Of a DNA stretch of 64,000 nt, positions 46,121 to 54,526 are shown piece after piece. This DNA comes from Sulfuritalea sp. (lineage in GTDB: Bacteria; Pseudomonadota; Gammaproteobacteria; Burkholderiales; Rhodocyclaceae), in NCBI GenBank assembly GCA_023700805.1, contig JAMPYF010000020.1, positions 18,142-82,141 on the forward strand, written 5' to 3'. The notes beneath the pieces were generated by a model. That model was not told the DNA's origin. It saw only the letters and a list, made by a program, of their open reading frames with translations, and did not search any database. The position numbers and the translations under genes were made by a program. Within the stretch, counting starts at the first letter, position 1, and each line of letters begins with the position of its first letter.

Positions 46121-48958
46121 ATGGAACTCGCCAAGAGCTTCGAACCCGCCGAAATCGAGCGGCGCTGGTACCCGATCTGGGAGTCGCGCGGCTATTTCGC
46201 CGCCGGCCTCGACACCGCCAAGACCGACAATTTCTGCATCCTGCTGCCGCCGCCGAACGTCACCGGCACGCTGCACATGGGCCATGGCTTCAACCAGGCG
46301 ATCATGGATTCGCTGACGCGCTACCACCGCATGCGCGGCGACAACACGCTGTGGCAGCCGGGCACCGATCACGCCGGCATCGCGACGCAGATCGTGGTCG
46401 AGCGCCAGCTCGACGGCCAAGGCATCTCGCGCCACGACCTGGGCCGCGAGAAGTTCCTCGAAAAAGTCTGGGAATGGAAGGAATACTCGGGCAACACCAT
46501 CACCAAGCAGATGCGCCGGCTGGGCACCTCGCCCGACTGGTCGCGCGAGCGCTTCACGATGGACGCCGGGCTGTCGAAGATCGTCACCGAAACCTTCGTC
46601 CGCCTCCACAGGGAAGGACTGATCTATCGCGGCAAGCGCCTGGTTAACTGGGATCCGAAGCTGCTGACCGCCGTGTCCGACCTCGAAGTCGTGCAGGAGG
46701 AGGAAGACGGCTCGCTGTGGCACATCCGCTATCCGCTGGCCGATGCAAATGGGAAAGATGCGGGCTCGCTGACCGTCGCCACCACGCGGCCGGAAACCAT
46801 GCTCGGCGACGTCGCCCTGATGGTGCATCCCGAGGACGAGCGTTACGCCCACCTGGTCGGCAAGCATGTCGTGCTGCCGCTGTGCGGGCGCGAGATCCCG
46901 ATCATCGCCGACAGCTATGTGGACAAGGAATTCGGTACCGGCGTGGTCAAGGTGACGCCGGCCCACGACTTCAACGACTGGCAGGTCGGCCATAGGCACG
47001 GCTTTGCGCCGATCGGCATCCTGACCCTGGACGCGCGCATCAACGAGCACGGCCCCGAGAAATACCGCGGCATGGAACGTTTCGAGGCGCGCAAGGCGAT
47101 CGTCGCCGACCTCGAAGCGATCGGACTGCTGGACAGCGTGAAGCCGCACAAGCTGATGGTGCCGCGCGGCGACCGCACCGGCGTCATCATCGAGCCGATG
47201 CTGACCGACCAGTGGTTCGTCGCCATGACCAAACCCGGCGCCGATGGCACCAGCATCGCCGCCAAGGCGCTGGAATGCGTGGCCTCGGGCGAGATCCGCT
47301 TCGTCCCCGAGAACTGGGTCAATACCTACAACCAGTGGCTCAACAACATCCAGGACTGGTGCATCTCGCGCCAGCTCTGGTGGGGCCACCAGATCCCGGC
47401 CTGGTACTCGGACGACGGCCGCTTCTACGTCGCCCACGACGAAGCCGAAGCCTATGCAGAGGCCCGCCGCGACGGCTACACGGGCGGCCTCGAACGCGAT
47501 CCCGACGTGCTCGACACCTGGTATTCGTCGGCGTTGTGGCCCTTCTCGACGCTGGACTGGACGCCGGAGTGGCCGGCGAAGTCGAACCCCGCGCTCGACC
47601 TCTATCTGCCTTCGACCGTGCTGGTCACCGGCTTCGACATCATCTTCTTCTGGGTGGCGCGCATGGTCATGATGACCAAGCACATCACCGGCAAGATTCC
47701 ATTCAAGGACGTCTATGTGCACGGCCTGATCCGCGATGCGGAAGGCCAGAAGATGAGCAAGTCCAAGGGCAACGTGCTCGACCCGATCGACCTCATCGAC
47801 GGCATCACGCTCGACGAACTGGTGGCAAAACGCACCACGGGCCTGATGAACCCGCGCGATGCGGCCAAGATCGAGAAGCGCACGCGCAAGGAGTACCCGA
47901 ACGGCATTCCCGGCTTCGGCACCGACGCGCTGCGCTTCACCTTCCTCTCGCTGGCCTCGCCCGGTCGCGACATCAAGTTCGACATGCAGCGCTGCGAGGG
48001 CTACCGTAACTTCTGCAACAAGCTGTGGAATGCCTCGCGCTTCGTGCTGATGAACTGCGAAGGCCAGGATTGCGGCCTCGCCGAGCACGGATCGAACGCC
48101 TGCACCGGCAGCTACCTCGACTTCTCGCCAGCCGACCGCTGGATCGTCAGCCGCCTGCAGAAAGTCGAACAGGAAGCGGCGCAGCATTTCGCCGACTACC
48201 GCTTCGACCTGCTGGCCCGCGCGATTTACGAATTCGTCTGGGATGAGTACTGCGACTGGTATCTGGAGCTGGCCAAGGTGCAGGTACAAACCGGCAGCGA
48301 AGCGCAGCAGCGCGCCACACGGCGCACCCTGGTGCGGGTGCTGGAAACCGTGCTGCGCCTCGCGCATCCGCTGATCCCCTTCATCACCGAGGAACTCTGG
48401 CAGACGGTCGCGCCGCTGGCCGGCCGCGCCGACGCGACAGACGAGAATCGGTCGCTGATGCTGCAGCCCTACCCCAAGGCCGACCTGTCGCGTTGCGACG
48501 CGGATGCCGAGGCCTGGGTGGCGCGGCTCAAGGACATGATCAACGCCTGCCGCAGCCTGCGTGGCGAAATGAACATCTCGCCGGCCCAGCGCGTGCCCTT
48601 AGTTGGTGCTGGCGACACGGCGATTCTCAACGCCTATGCACCCTACCTCGCGGCGCTGGCCAAGCTCTCGGAAGTCACCACGGTGGAGACGCTGCCCGAT
48701 TCCGACGCACCGGTGCAGATCGTCGGCGAATTCCGCCTGATGCTTAAAATCGAAATCGACCTGGCCGCCGAGAAGGAAAGACTCGGCAAGGAACTCGCGC
48801 GCGTCGTCGGCGAGATCGAGAAGGCCGAGAAGAAGCTCGCCACCGAGAGCTTCGTCGCCCGCGCCCCCGCTACCGTGGTGGCGCAGGAACGCGAGCGGCT
48901 GCAAGGCTTCGCCGCGCTTAGCGAAAAGCTCAAGGCGCAGATCGCGCGCCTGGGCTGA
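46121..48958 (+). CDS. valS: Valine--tRNA ligase
   Basis: 945 residues from the ATG at 46121 ([18 protein letters not shown]); E. coli ValS is 951. Class I signatures are [14 protein letters not shown] (HIGH-type) and [12 protein letters not shown]. The CP1 editing domain with [10 protein letters not shown] lies between them. The C-terminal coiled-coil tRNA-binding arm is at about residues 885-945 ([30 protein letters not shown]). A TAAAAT at 46086-46091 is a possible -10. A dispersed-repeat copy encodes VGAGDTA in the C-terminal region, where ValS is variable. It ends at a hairpin terminator. Confidence 0.98.
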   Translation: MELAKSFEPAEIERRWYPIWESRGYFAAGLDTAKTDNFCILLPPPNVTGTLHMGHGFNQAIMDSLTRYHRMRGDNTLWQPGTDHAGIATQIVVERQLDGQGISRHDLGREKFLEKVWEWKEYSGNTITKQMRRLGTSPDWSRERFTMDAGLSKIVTETFVRLHREGLIYRGKRLVNWDPKLLTAVSDLEVVQEEEDGSLWHIRYPLADANGKDAGSLTVATTRPETMLGDVALMVHPEDERYAHLVGKHVVLPLCGREIPIIADSYVDKEFGTGVVKVTPAHDFNDWQVGHRHGFAPIGILTLDARINEHGPEKYRGMERFEARKAIVADLEAIGLLDSVKPHKLMVPRGDRTGVIIEPMLTDQWFVAMTKPGADGTSIAAKALECVASGEIRFVPENWVNTYNQWLNNIQDWCISRQLWWGHQIPAWYSDDGRFYVAHDEAEAYAEARRDGYTGGLERDPDVLDTWYSSALWPFSTLDWTPEWPAKSNPALDLYLPSTVLVTGFDIIFFWVARMVMMTKHITGKIPFKDVYVHGLIRDAEGQKMSKSKGNVLDPIDLIDGITLDELVAKRTTGLMNPRDAAKIEKRTRKEYPNGIPGFGTDALRFTFLSLASPGRDIKFDMQRCEGYRNFCNKLWNASRFVLMNCEGQDCGLAEHGSNACTGSYLDFSPADRWIVSRLQKVEQEAAQHFADYRFDLLARAIYEFVWDEYCDWYLELAKVQVQTGSEAQQRATRRTLVRVLETVLRLAHPLIPFITEELWQTVAPLAGRADATDENRSLMLQPYPKADLSRCDADAEAWVARLKDMINACRSLRGEMNISPAQRVPLVGAGDTAILNAYAPYLAALAKLSEVTTVETLPDSDAPVQIVGEFRLMLKIEIDLAAEKERLGKELARVVGEIEKAEKKLATESFVARAPATVVAQERERLQGFAALSEKLKAQIARLG
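48601..48622 (-). repeat. Dispersed repeat, copy 8 (inside valS)
   Basis: The reverse complement matches the consensus with variable bases GT and the A variant in CGCCAGCACC. It is antisense to valS and encodes Leu-Val-Gly-Ala-Gly-Asp-Thr-Ala, in the same frame as copies 1-3. Confidence 0.75.
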
Positions 48959-48961
48959 AGT

Positions 48962-48991
48962 CCAGAAGCCCGGCCGTGGCCGGGCGTCTGG
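48962..48991. terminator. Hairpin terminator between valS and a convergent gene
   Basis: CCAGA-A-GCCCGGC pairs with GCCGGGC-G-TCTGG around loop CGTG, a 12-bp stem with one mismatch, starting 4 bp after the valS stop. There is no T-tract. It is probably bidirectional between convergent genes. Confidence 0.65.
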
Positions 48992-49010
48992 TCGCCCGAA
49001 CGCAGATTGA

Positions 49011-49922
49011 TCAGCGCGCGTCCTTCTTGCCGCCGACCGTCAGCGCCAGCGCCTCGCGTATGGCCTCGGGCGACTTCATGATGTTCATGAAACTGTTGGC
49101 GCCCATCATCGACAAATCAGGAAAGCTGACCGCGATACGGAAACGGGCATACAGCGCGTACACCTTGTCGCCGGAAACCAGAATGTCATAGGGCAGGTGC
49201 GCCGCCGACTTGACGTCCTTGAAGTCGATCTCGCTCATCAGGTAGGCGTCGTCCATCATCTTGCTGTCGCCCGCGCCCTTCATCGCCACGCCGAACAGCA
49301 CTTCCTTCTTGCCGGCGACATCGACGCGATAGACCTTGGTCACGCCCTGCCTGCCCGCGGCCAAACCCGCCTCCACCGCCTTCACCGCCTCTTCGTGGCT
49401 GCCATACTTGACGAACTCGTTCGGCTCGGTGAAATACTCCATGCCAAAGGCGTAGTGATACTTGCGCAGTTGCTCCGCCGTCAGGCCCTTGGCGCCGAAT
49501 TCCTCGACCTTGCCCAGCGCCGCCTGCAGTTTGGCGGCAGTGTCCTTCAACTCGCCGTTCATGCGGTAGACGTTGGCCCAGTAGGGCGGATTGGTATAGG
49601 AAACCTGGACGTCGTTGCCGGCCTTGACCACCGCGACGCGCATCGCCGCGCCGAAGCCGCCAAGCTCCGACTTGACGGCGGTGCTGCGCAGTTCATCGTT
49701 GGTGACGCCTATGACCGTTGTGTTGGCATAGGGCGAATAGCTGCCGGCGACCGTGAAACCTGCCTTGGTAAGTGCGGCCTTGGTCGCTTCGACTTTCTGC
49801 GCCGCATCACCTGGACCCTTCGAGCCGAGCACAAAGGGCTTCAGCAAGGCATCCTGGGCAATTGCGGTGGCGGCGCCTAGCGCCATAATCATGAAGCCAA
49901 TGCTTTTCCAGATTCTGGACAT
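49011..49922 (-). CDS. Periplasmic protein of unknown function
   Basis: 303 residues with a signal peptide (SIGFMIMALGAATAIAQDA). I do not recognise the family with confidence. The mature N-terminal region has a beta-alpha-beta feel: KVEATKAALTKAGFTVAGSYSPYANTTVIGVTNDELRSTAVKSELGG. This is loosely like DUF302-type domains, and the rest has a repeated hydrophobic/charged pattern ending in TVGGKKDAR. No Cys is present, so no haem or metal-thiol site. It lies downstream of the FadL-type gene but behind a strong terminator, so it probably has its own promoter in 49923-49964. Confidence 0.7.
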   Translation of the reverse strand: MSRIWKSIGFMIMALGAATAIAQDALLKPFVLGSKGPGDAAQKVEATKAALTKAGFTVAGSYSPYANTTVIGVTNDELRSTAVKSELGGFGAAMRVAVVKAGNDVQVSYTNPPYWANVYRMNGELKDTAAKLQAALGKVEEFGAKGLTAEQLRKYHYAFGMEYFTEPNEFVKYGSHEEAVKAVEAGLAAGRQGVTKVYRVDVAGKKEVLFGVAMKGAGDSKMMDDAYLMSEIDFKDVKSAAHLPYDILVSGDKVYALYARFRIAVSFPDLSMMGANSFMNIMKSPEAIREALALTVGGKKDAR

Positions 49923-49964
49923 ATTTCTCTCCCTTGGGATTTACCGTTTTTGGAATTTTAGAAA

Positions 49965-50004
49965 CAACAAGGGCTGAAAGCGTTGCCGCTTTCAGCCCTT
50001 GTTG
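49965..50004 (-). terminator. Strong hairpin after the FadL-type gene
   Basis: A perfect 18-bp stem (arms 49965-49982 and 49987-50004, beginning CAACAAGGGCTG) with loop GCAA on the minus strand. On the minus strand it is followed by TTTCTAAAATT, a usable T/A-rich tail. It ends 31 bp beyond the fadL-type stop and should isolate the sulfur operon from the 303-residue gene. Confidence 0.8.
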
Positions 50005-50035
50005 TCGAATCTACCGCATGGCGGCTAGCCGTGGA

Positions 50036-51391
50036 TCAGAACTTCAGGCCGTAGGCGATGCCGAGAGAGTCCTGATACATCTCGATCTTGTCGACCGATG
50101 TATCACCCGTCCAACTATTGAAAAGGCTCGGACCCGAAACGGAGTTCTTGGCCGCGTGCATATAGGCGACGGTCAGTTCAGAATCCTTGGTCACGTTGTA
50201 GGTAAAGCCGAGCGTGTAATGGTCTTGCACAACGCCAGGAGCCAGCATGTTGAAGGTAACGTCGCGTGATTGAATCGGATTTTCCGAACGGTTGTAGCCG
50301 GCGCGAACCGTCAAATCCTTGTTGTACTTGTACTCGACGCCTAGCTTATACACATCGATATTCGACCATCCGAAGCCACGGCAGCTGCTACAACCGAGTG
50401 AGTTCGCAACGCCCCCGGCTGGAGGAGCATCTGCGGCCGTTCGGCTGGAGTTCCCGACAGATGCAACATTGCCGTAATTGATTCGCTGATAGTCAGCCGC
50501 AACGGTCCATTGATCGTTCGGCTTGAAGGCGATGCCGATATTCCAGTTTTCTGGAATATCGAAGCCACCCTGTTCAGCAAACAGATTTTTGTACAAATCG
50601 AATTTGCCCATTTTTGTCTTCATGGCATAGGATGCGCCCATGGTGACTTGGTCGCTCAGTTGCCCCATCCAACCTAATCGCAGACCGACACCATTGGACT
50701 TGTCGCGACCGAGGTTGGTCAAGTTCTGTGACATGGTCGCTGCGGGAGTGAAACCGCCGAAACCTTGCAGACCCATTGCTTTGAACTGCTGATGGGTCAG
50801 CAGCAACGAAACCCCGAAAGAGTGCTGCTTGTTGATCTTCATCGCAAAAGTCGGTGCGACGACTAATTGCATAAGATCGATGCCCAGCCGACCGCCGCCG
50901 CACAGCGCGTTATAGGGTCCGGGAGCAACGCTTCCTGGAATGCCAAAGTTGAAACCACCGCACACGCCAGCACCGCCATCAGCAGGAATCACTCCGCCGG
51001 GGAAGTCTGTATTCATGCCGCCGTTCCCATAAACGGTAACACCGGCCGACATGTCCCAACCCAGCATCTTGTTAAAGCCAAATTCCGGAACATAGTGAAG
51101 ATTGCTACCGCTGTCGCTTTCCGAAAAATCGATACCAAAAGCACCACCTGAGCGGCTTATTTTCCGCCGCGGCGCAAACAGATCCAGACCGATATCCAGC
51201 CGATCCCCGGCCCAGACCATGCTGGCCGGATTGTTGGCGCCACCCATGGAATCGGAGGCCATTGCGGTTGCCGCGCCACCCATGCCTTTGGCTTTCATGC
51301 CATACCCGTGGGCAAAATAGCCGTCGGTGGCGAATGCCGAACCGGACACAGCCACAGCGGCCATAAGCGCAGAAATTTTATTCAGTTTCAT
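50036..51391 (-). CDS. FadL/TodX-family outer-membrane channel
   Basis: 451 residues from the ATG at 51391 (MKLNKISALMAAVAVSGSAFATDGYFAHGYG). It has a signal peptide and then the FadL N-terminal hatch motif GYGMKAKGMGGAATAMASDSMGGANNPAS. Alternating aromatic/hydrophobic beta strands run to the C-terminal Phe (SLGIAYGLKF), the outer-membrane barrel signature. FadL-type channels admit hydrophobic molecules. Four cysteines occur in extracellular-loop-like regions (GVCGG, ALCGG, CSSC). Placement after soeABC-tusA-dsrE2 suggests passage of a hydrophobic sulfur species, but this is inference. It ends at a strong terminator. Confidence 0.88.
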   Translation of the reverse strand: MKLNKISALMAAVAVSGSAFATDGYFAHGYGMKAKGMGGAATAMASDSMGGANNPASMVWAGDRLDIGLDLFAPRRKISRSGGAFGIDFSESDSGSNLHYVPEFGFNKMLGWDMSAGVTVYGNGGMNTDFPGGVIPADGGAGVCGGFNFGIPGSVAPGPYNALCGGGRLGIDLMQLVVAPTFAMKINKQHSFGVSLLLTHQQFKAMGLQGFGGFTPAATMSQNLTNLGRDKSNGVGLRLGWMGQLSDQVTMGASYAMKTKMGKFDLYKNLFAEQGGFDIPENWNIGIAFKPNDQWTVAADYQRINYGNVASVGNSSRTAADAPPAGGVANSLGCSSCRGFGWSNIDVYKLGVEYKYNKDLTVRAGYNRSENPIQSRDVTFNMLAPGVVQDHYTLGFTYNVTKDSELTVAYMHAAKNSVSGPSLFNSWTGDTSVDKIEMYQDSLGIAYGLKF

Positions 51392-51506
51392 TGTGATACC
51401 TCCCCGAGGGCGTTTGATTAATTTCAATTAGTTATAAATCTAAGCTAACGCAAACCTTTAAGTCGAGACCTGGAGCAGATCGATCCCGATCCATGTTGTA
51501 TTCCTG

Positions 51507-52121
51507 CTACATAAACAGGCTGACATCGGCCTTCTGTGCCACCGGCAGGAAGGTCGCGGCGCCGGCATAGTCGAGGCCGCCGATGAAGTCGTCGTGGCTG
51601 AAACCGAACAGGTCGACGGTCATCTGGCAAGCGATGAACTTGACGTCGGCTTCCTGTGCCAGGCCGCGCAGTTCTTCGATGGTGGCGACGCCGTTGTTCT
51701 TGATGGTCTGCTGCATCAGCATCGTGGCGACGGTCTCGAAACCCGGCACGCCGGCCTGAATGATGTTGGGGATGTTCCAGTTGATGCCCTTGAACCACTC
51801 GGGGCCGAAGGGCATTTTCATGGGCATGCCGGGATTGCCGAGCGGGCTCACCTTCAGGTCGGAGACATCTTTCTTCAGCAGGTTCAGGCCATAGAAGGTG
51901 AAGAAGATCGATACATCCCAGCCCAGCGCGGCCGCGGTGGAACCAAGGATGAAAGGCGGATAGGCCCAATCCAGTGTGCCGCGAGTGGCGATGATGGCCA
52001 TCGAAGGCGTTTTCGATTCTTCACGCTGGCGCAACGCTTCCTCGAGCTTCTGCGGCAGCAACTCTTCCAGGCGACGATTGACGAGTTCGTCGATACTGGC
52101 AATTTCCGGGATAGCGCCCAT
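51507..52121 (-). CDS. dsrE2: DsrE2-type sulfur-transfer protein
   Basis: 204 residues from the ATG at 52121 (MGAIPEIASIDELVNRRLEEL). The DsrE/F/H-like fold is preceded by an N-terminal helical extension (about residues 1-45, Glu-rich). Characteristic strings are SMAIIATRGTLDWAYPPFILGSTAAALGWDVSIFFTFYGLNLLKK and AQEADVKFIACQMTVDLFGFSHDDFI. The Cys in ACQM is the conserved sulfur-carrying residue of DsrE2. Two apolar stretches suggest membrane association. In sulfur oxidisers, DsrE2 exchanges sulfane sulfur with TusA, encoded just upstream. Confidence 0.88.
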   Translation of the reverse strand: MGAIPEIASIDELVNRRLEELLPQKLEEALRQREESKTPSMAIIATRGTLDWAYPPFILGSTAAALGWDVSIFFTFYGLNLLKKDVSDLKVSPLGNPGMPMKMPFGPEWFKGINWNIPNIIQAGVPGFETVATMLMQQTIKNNGVATIEELRGLAQEADVKFIACQMTVDLFGFSHDDFIGGLDYAGAATFLPVAQKADVSLFM

Positions 52122-52348
52122 GGGTTTCCTCCTGGTCGAGATGACCAACATGTTTGATAATTAAATAAATCGCACTGCAGCAACCAGACGATTTTTTCTA
52201 TGCCCCCATAGCGAACGGTAATTCGTTGAGCATTGAAAAGCACTGCAGGTTACGCATAGCGCTGGCACTACGACTACGACATATGCCCTACTGCGACCGA
52301 GACCAAACGGCCCGCCCGCGGCAGGCCTTCCCACTCAAACGCATCAGG

Positions 52349-52576
52349 CTACTTGCGCTTCATGAAGAATTCGAATTCCTTGTCCTTCTCGGCGCTGGCC
52401 AGCAGTTCATTACCGGTCTGCTTGGCAAACGCGGCGAAATCCTTAACCGAGCCGGGATCGGTGGCGATGATGCGCAGCACTTGGCCCGATTGCAGTTCGG
52501 CCAGCGACTTCTTGGCGCGCAGAATGGGGAGCGGACAGTTCAGGCCGCGGGCGTCGAGTTCCTTGTCGAAGTTCAT
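52349..52576 (-). CDS. tusA: TusA-family sulfur carrier protein
   Basis: 75 residues, the standard TusA/SirA length. The N-terminal motif LDARGLNCPLPILRAKKSLAEL places the sulfur-carrying Cys14 in the diagnostic CPxP. The remainder (VLRIIATDPGSVKDFAAFAKQTGNELL) is the TusA beta-alpha-beta. It carries persulfide sulfur in the cytoplasm, here most likely between DsrE2 and the Dsr or Hdr-type oxidation machinery. It lies 94 bp after soeC on the same strand, with 227 bp to dsrE2. I see no clear regulatory element in that 227-bp gap (52122-52348). Confidence 0.95.
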   Translation of the reverse strand: MNFDKELDARGLNCPLPILRAKKSLAELQSGQVLRIIATDPGSVKDFAAFAKQTGNELLASAEKDKEFEFFMKRK

Positions 52577-52670
52577 GTTCTCTTCCTCTCTCTTGACTTG
52601 GTTATGGTGGTACGGACTTGGTACTTTAGCGATTGATAATATACATAAAATCCCTTCGCGACAACAGGGC

Positions 52671-53648
52671 TTAGGCGATGGACTGGTAATACAGGTTCTG
52701 CGGATGGTTGGCCTGGGCGAAGAAGAACCAGCGCTCGGCCAGCAGGCCTAAATACTGGACGACGAAGGCCGCCACCAGCAGTCCCATGGTGCCTTGCATG
52801 CCGGACACCAGCAACAGCAGCGGCAATGGAAACACGGCGAGCATGAAGAACCACTTTATGCCGCGCAGCACGGCAATCGGCTGGCCATGAAAGAACTCGC
52901 GCGTGTTGAAACTGCCGCCCATGAAACCTTGCGTCTTTTGCACTATCCGCGGATGCTTGATGCCGATCGCGGTCTGCAGTGTCGACTTGGGCTTCAACCG
53001 TGCATTGCGATAGAGCGAGGCGCTGCGGCCGAACAGACCGAGCAGGGTGATGATCGCCGCCCAGCCCGCCAGGAAACTCACCAGTTCCGGCGCCGTGAAG
53101 GCGGCAAATGCCGCGGCCAGAGAAAAGCCCGAGGCACCGCCGAGCAGGACGTAATTGATGACCGTCAGCGGCGAATGCCATTCGGCGAGAAACTTGAGGC
53201 AGGCATAGATCATGGCGGTGCAGAGGAACAGCGCAAATGCGAGTACCGTCCCCGCCACTCCGAGAATCGCCGTGGGATCAAGCGGCAGTTCGCCGGGCAG
53301 GGTCATCAGCAGCGGATGCCAATCCAGCCAGTGCGCCAGGCCATACAGGAACACCACGCCCATGAAGGCGGGCAGCACGATCACTTCGCGCGACAGCCAG
53401 GAGGTCCGCCACTTGGTCGCGGTGCGCCAGGCACGCTCGGGATGACCCAGATGGAAGAAGGAGGCGACAAGGCCGGCGACCAGCAGCACCAGCGCCAGCA
53501 AGCTGCCCTGACCGTAGAAGGCATGAGCATCCGGCTGCGGCAGCAATTTGAAGGCGGCGTAAGTCTGCGTGGTGAACAACGCGAGAAACAGCCCCTGGGC
53601 GGCGCCGATCAGGGTGGTCAGGAAAATGACGGAAAAAGCCGGATGCAT
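52671..53648 (-). CDS. soeC: Sulfite dehydrogenase (cytoplasmic) membrane-anchor subunit SoeC
   Basis: 325 residues from the ATG at 53648 (MHPAFSVIFLTTLIGAAQGLFLAL). It has eight to nine hydrophobic helices of the DmsC/NrfD anchor type, with SFFHLGHPERAWRTATKWRTSWLSREV as the conserved family segment. It anchors SoeAB to the cytoplasmic face of the inner membrane and passes electrons to quinone. An earlier in-frame start at 53741 lies inside an intergenic repeat (R4) and is rejected. Confidence 0.9.
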   Translation of the reverse strand: MHPAFSVIFLTTLIGAAQGLFLALFTTQTYAAFKLLPQPDAHAFYGQGSLLALVLLVAGLVASFFHLGHPERAWRTATKWRTSWLSREVIVLPAFMGVVFLYGLAHWLDWHPLLMTLPGELPLDPTAILGVAGTVLAFALFLCTAMIYACLKFLAEWHSPLTVINYVLLGGASGFSLAAAFAAFTAPELVSFLAGWAAIITLLGLFGRSASLYRNARLKPKSTLQTAIGIKHPRIVQKTQGFMGGSFNTREFFHGQPIAVLRGIKWFFMLAVFPLPLLLLVSGMQGTMGLLVAAFVVQYLGLLAERWFFFAQANHPQNLYYQSIA

Positions 53649-53654
53649 AGTTGG

Positions 53655-53755
53655 GCTTACCCCCCGGCCCCCTTTCCATGAAAGAGGGTGACAGATGTTC
53701 GGTCGCACAAGGCACGACCTCCGTTTGTTGGCTGGCCGCACCTTGGGGCGGCCCG
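53655..53755 (-). repeat. Intergenic mosaic repeat, copy R4 (between soeB and soeC)
   Basis: Read on the minus strand it has GGGCCGCCCCAAGG, then CCGAACATCTGTCACCC (compare CCGAACCTATGTCACCC in R1), then a CTTTC/GAAAG hairpin and a G-rich end. It fills the 118-bp gap of the soe operon and ends a few bases before the soeC ATG. Confidence 0.6.
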
Positions 53756-53766
53756 GCGGCGTGGCG

Positions 53767-54498
53767 CTACCATGTGGTGACGTCGTCGAGTGTCGGCTCG
53801 CTCATGGCCGGCTTGGGCAACTGGCGATCGACCTTGAGCGGGTTGTCGGCGCGCTCGAGTTCATCCTCGTGGATCTTGATGCGCGTCTTGCGCCGCGGCA
53901 GGTAGTGGTTGGCCGGGTGGGTACCCCACTCCGGCATCAGCGGATAGCCGCCGCTTTCGCGGATCGCGATCGACACCGCCGATTCGGGATCGTGAATGTC
54001 GCCGTAAAGGCGCGCCGAGGTCGGGCAGGCCTTGACGCAAGCCGGCTTGCGGTCGTCCTCGGTCATCGACATGTCGTAGATGCGGTCGACGCAGAGGGTG
54101 CATTTCTTCATCACCTGCTGCTGCTCGTCGAGTTCGCGTGCGCCGTAAGGGCAGGCCCAGGAGCAGTACTTGCATCCAATGCATTTGTCGTAATCGACGA
54201 GGACGATGCCGTCCTCCTTGCGTTTGTAGGAGGCCCCGGTCGGGCACACCGGCACACAGGGCGGATCCTCGCAATGCAGGCAGGATTTGGGGAAATGCAC
54301 CGTCTCGGTGTTGGGAAATTCACCGACCTCGAAGGTCTGCACGCGGTTGAAGAAGGTTCCCGTCGGATCGGCGCCGTAGGGGTTCTGATCGACCATCGGC
54401 CCGGCGCTGCCGGCGGTGTTCCATTCCTTGCAGGAGGTCACGCAGGCCTGGCAGCCGACGCAGACGTTGAGGTCGATGACCAACGCGAGCTGGGTCAT
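53767..54498 (-). CDS. soeB: Sulfite dehydrogenase (cytoplasmic) iron-sulfur subunit SoeB
   Basis: 243 residues from the ATG at 54498 (MTQLALVIDLNVCVGCQACVTSC). There are four ferredoxin-type cysteine clusters: CVGCQACVTSCKEW; CLHCEDPPCVPVCPTGAS; CIGCKYCSWACPYGA; and KKCTLC ... KPACVKACPTSA. This is the DmsB/PsrB-type four-cluster electron wire. It has no signal peptide, consistent with a cytoplasmic enzyme. It lies 28 bp after soeA. Confidence 0.93.
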   Translation of the reverse strand: MTQLALVIDLNVCVGCQACVTSCKEWNTAGSAGPMVDQNPYGADPTGTFFNRVQTFEVGEFPNTETVHFPKSCLHCEDPPCVPVCPTGASYKRKEDGIVLVDYDKCIGCKYCSWACPYGARELDEQQQVMKKCTLCVDRIYDMSMTEDDRKPACVKACPTSARLYGDIHDPESAVSIAIRESGGYPLMPEWGTHPANHYLPRRKTRIKIHEDELERADNPLKVDRQLPKPAMSEPTLDDVTTW

Positions 54499-54526
54499 CG
54501 CGAGCGCTCCAGGCTGGCCAGTTGCG

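Noticed and set aside
46091..48367. A 758-residue minus-strand frame opposite valS
   Set aside because: ValS on the plus strand has both class I signatures and the right length; the opposite frame has no recognisable domain.
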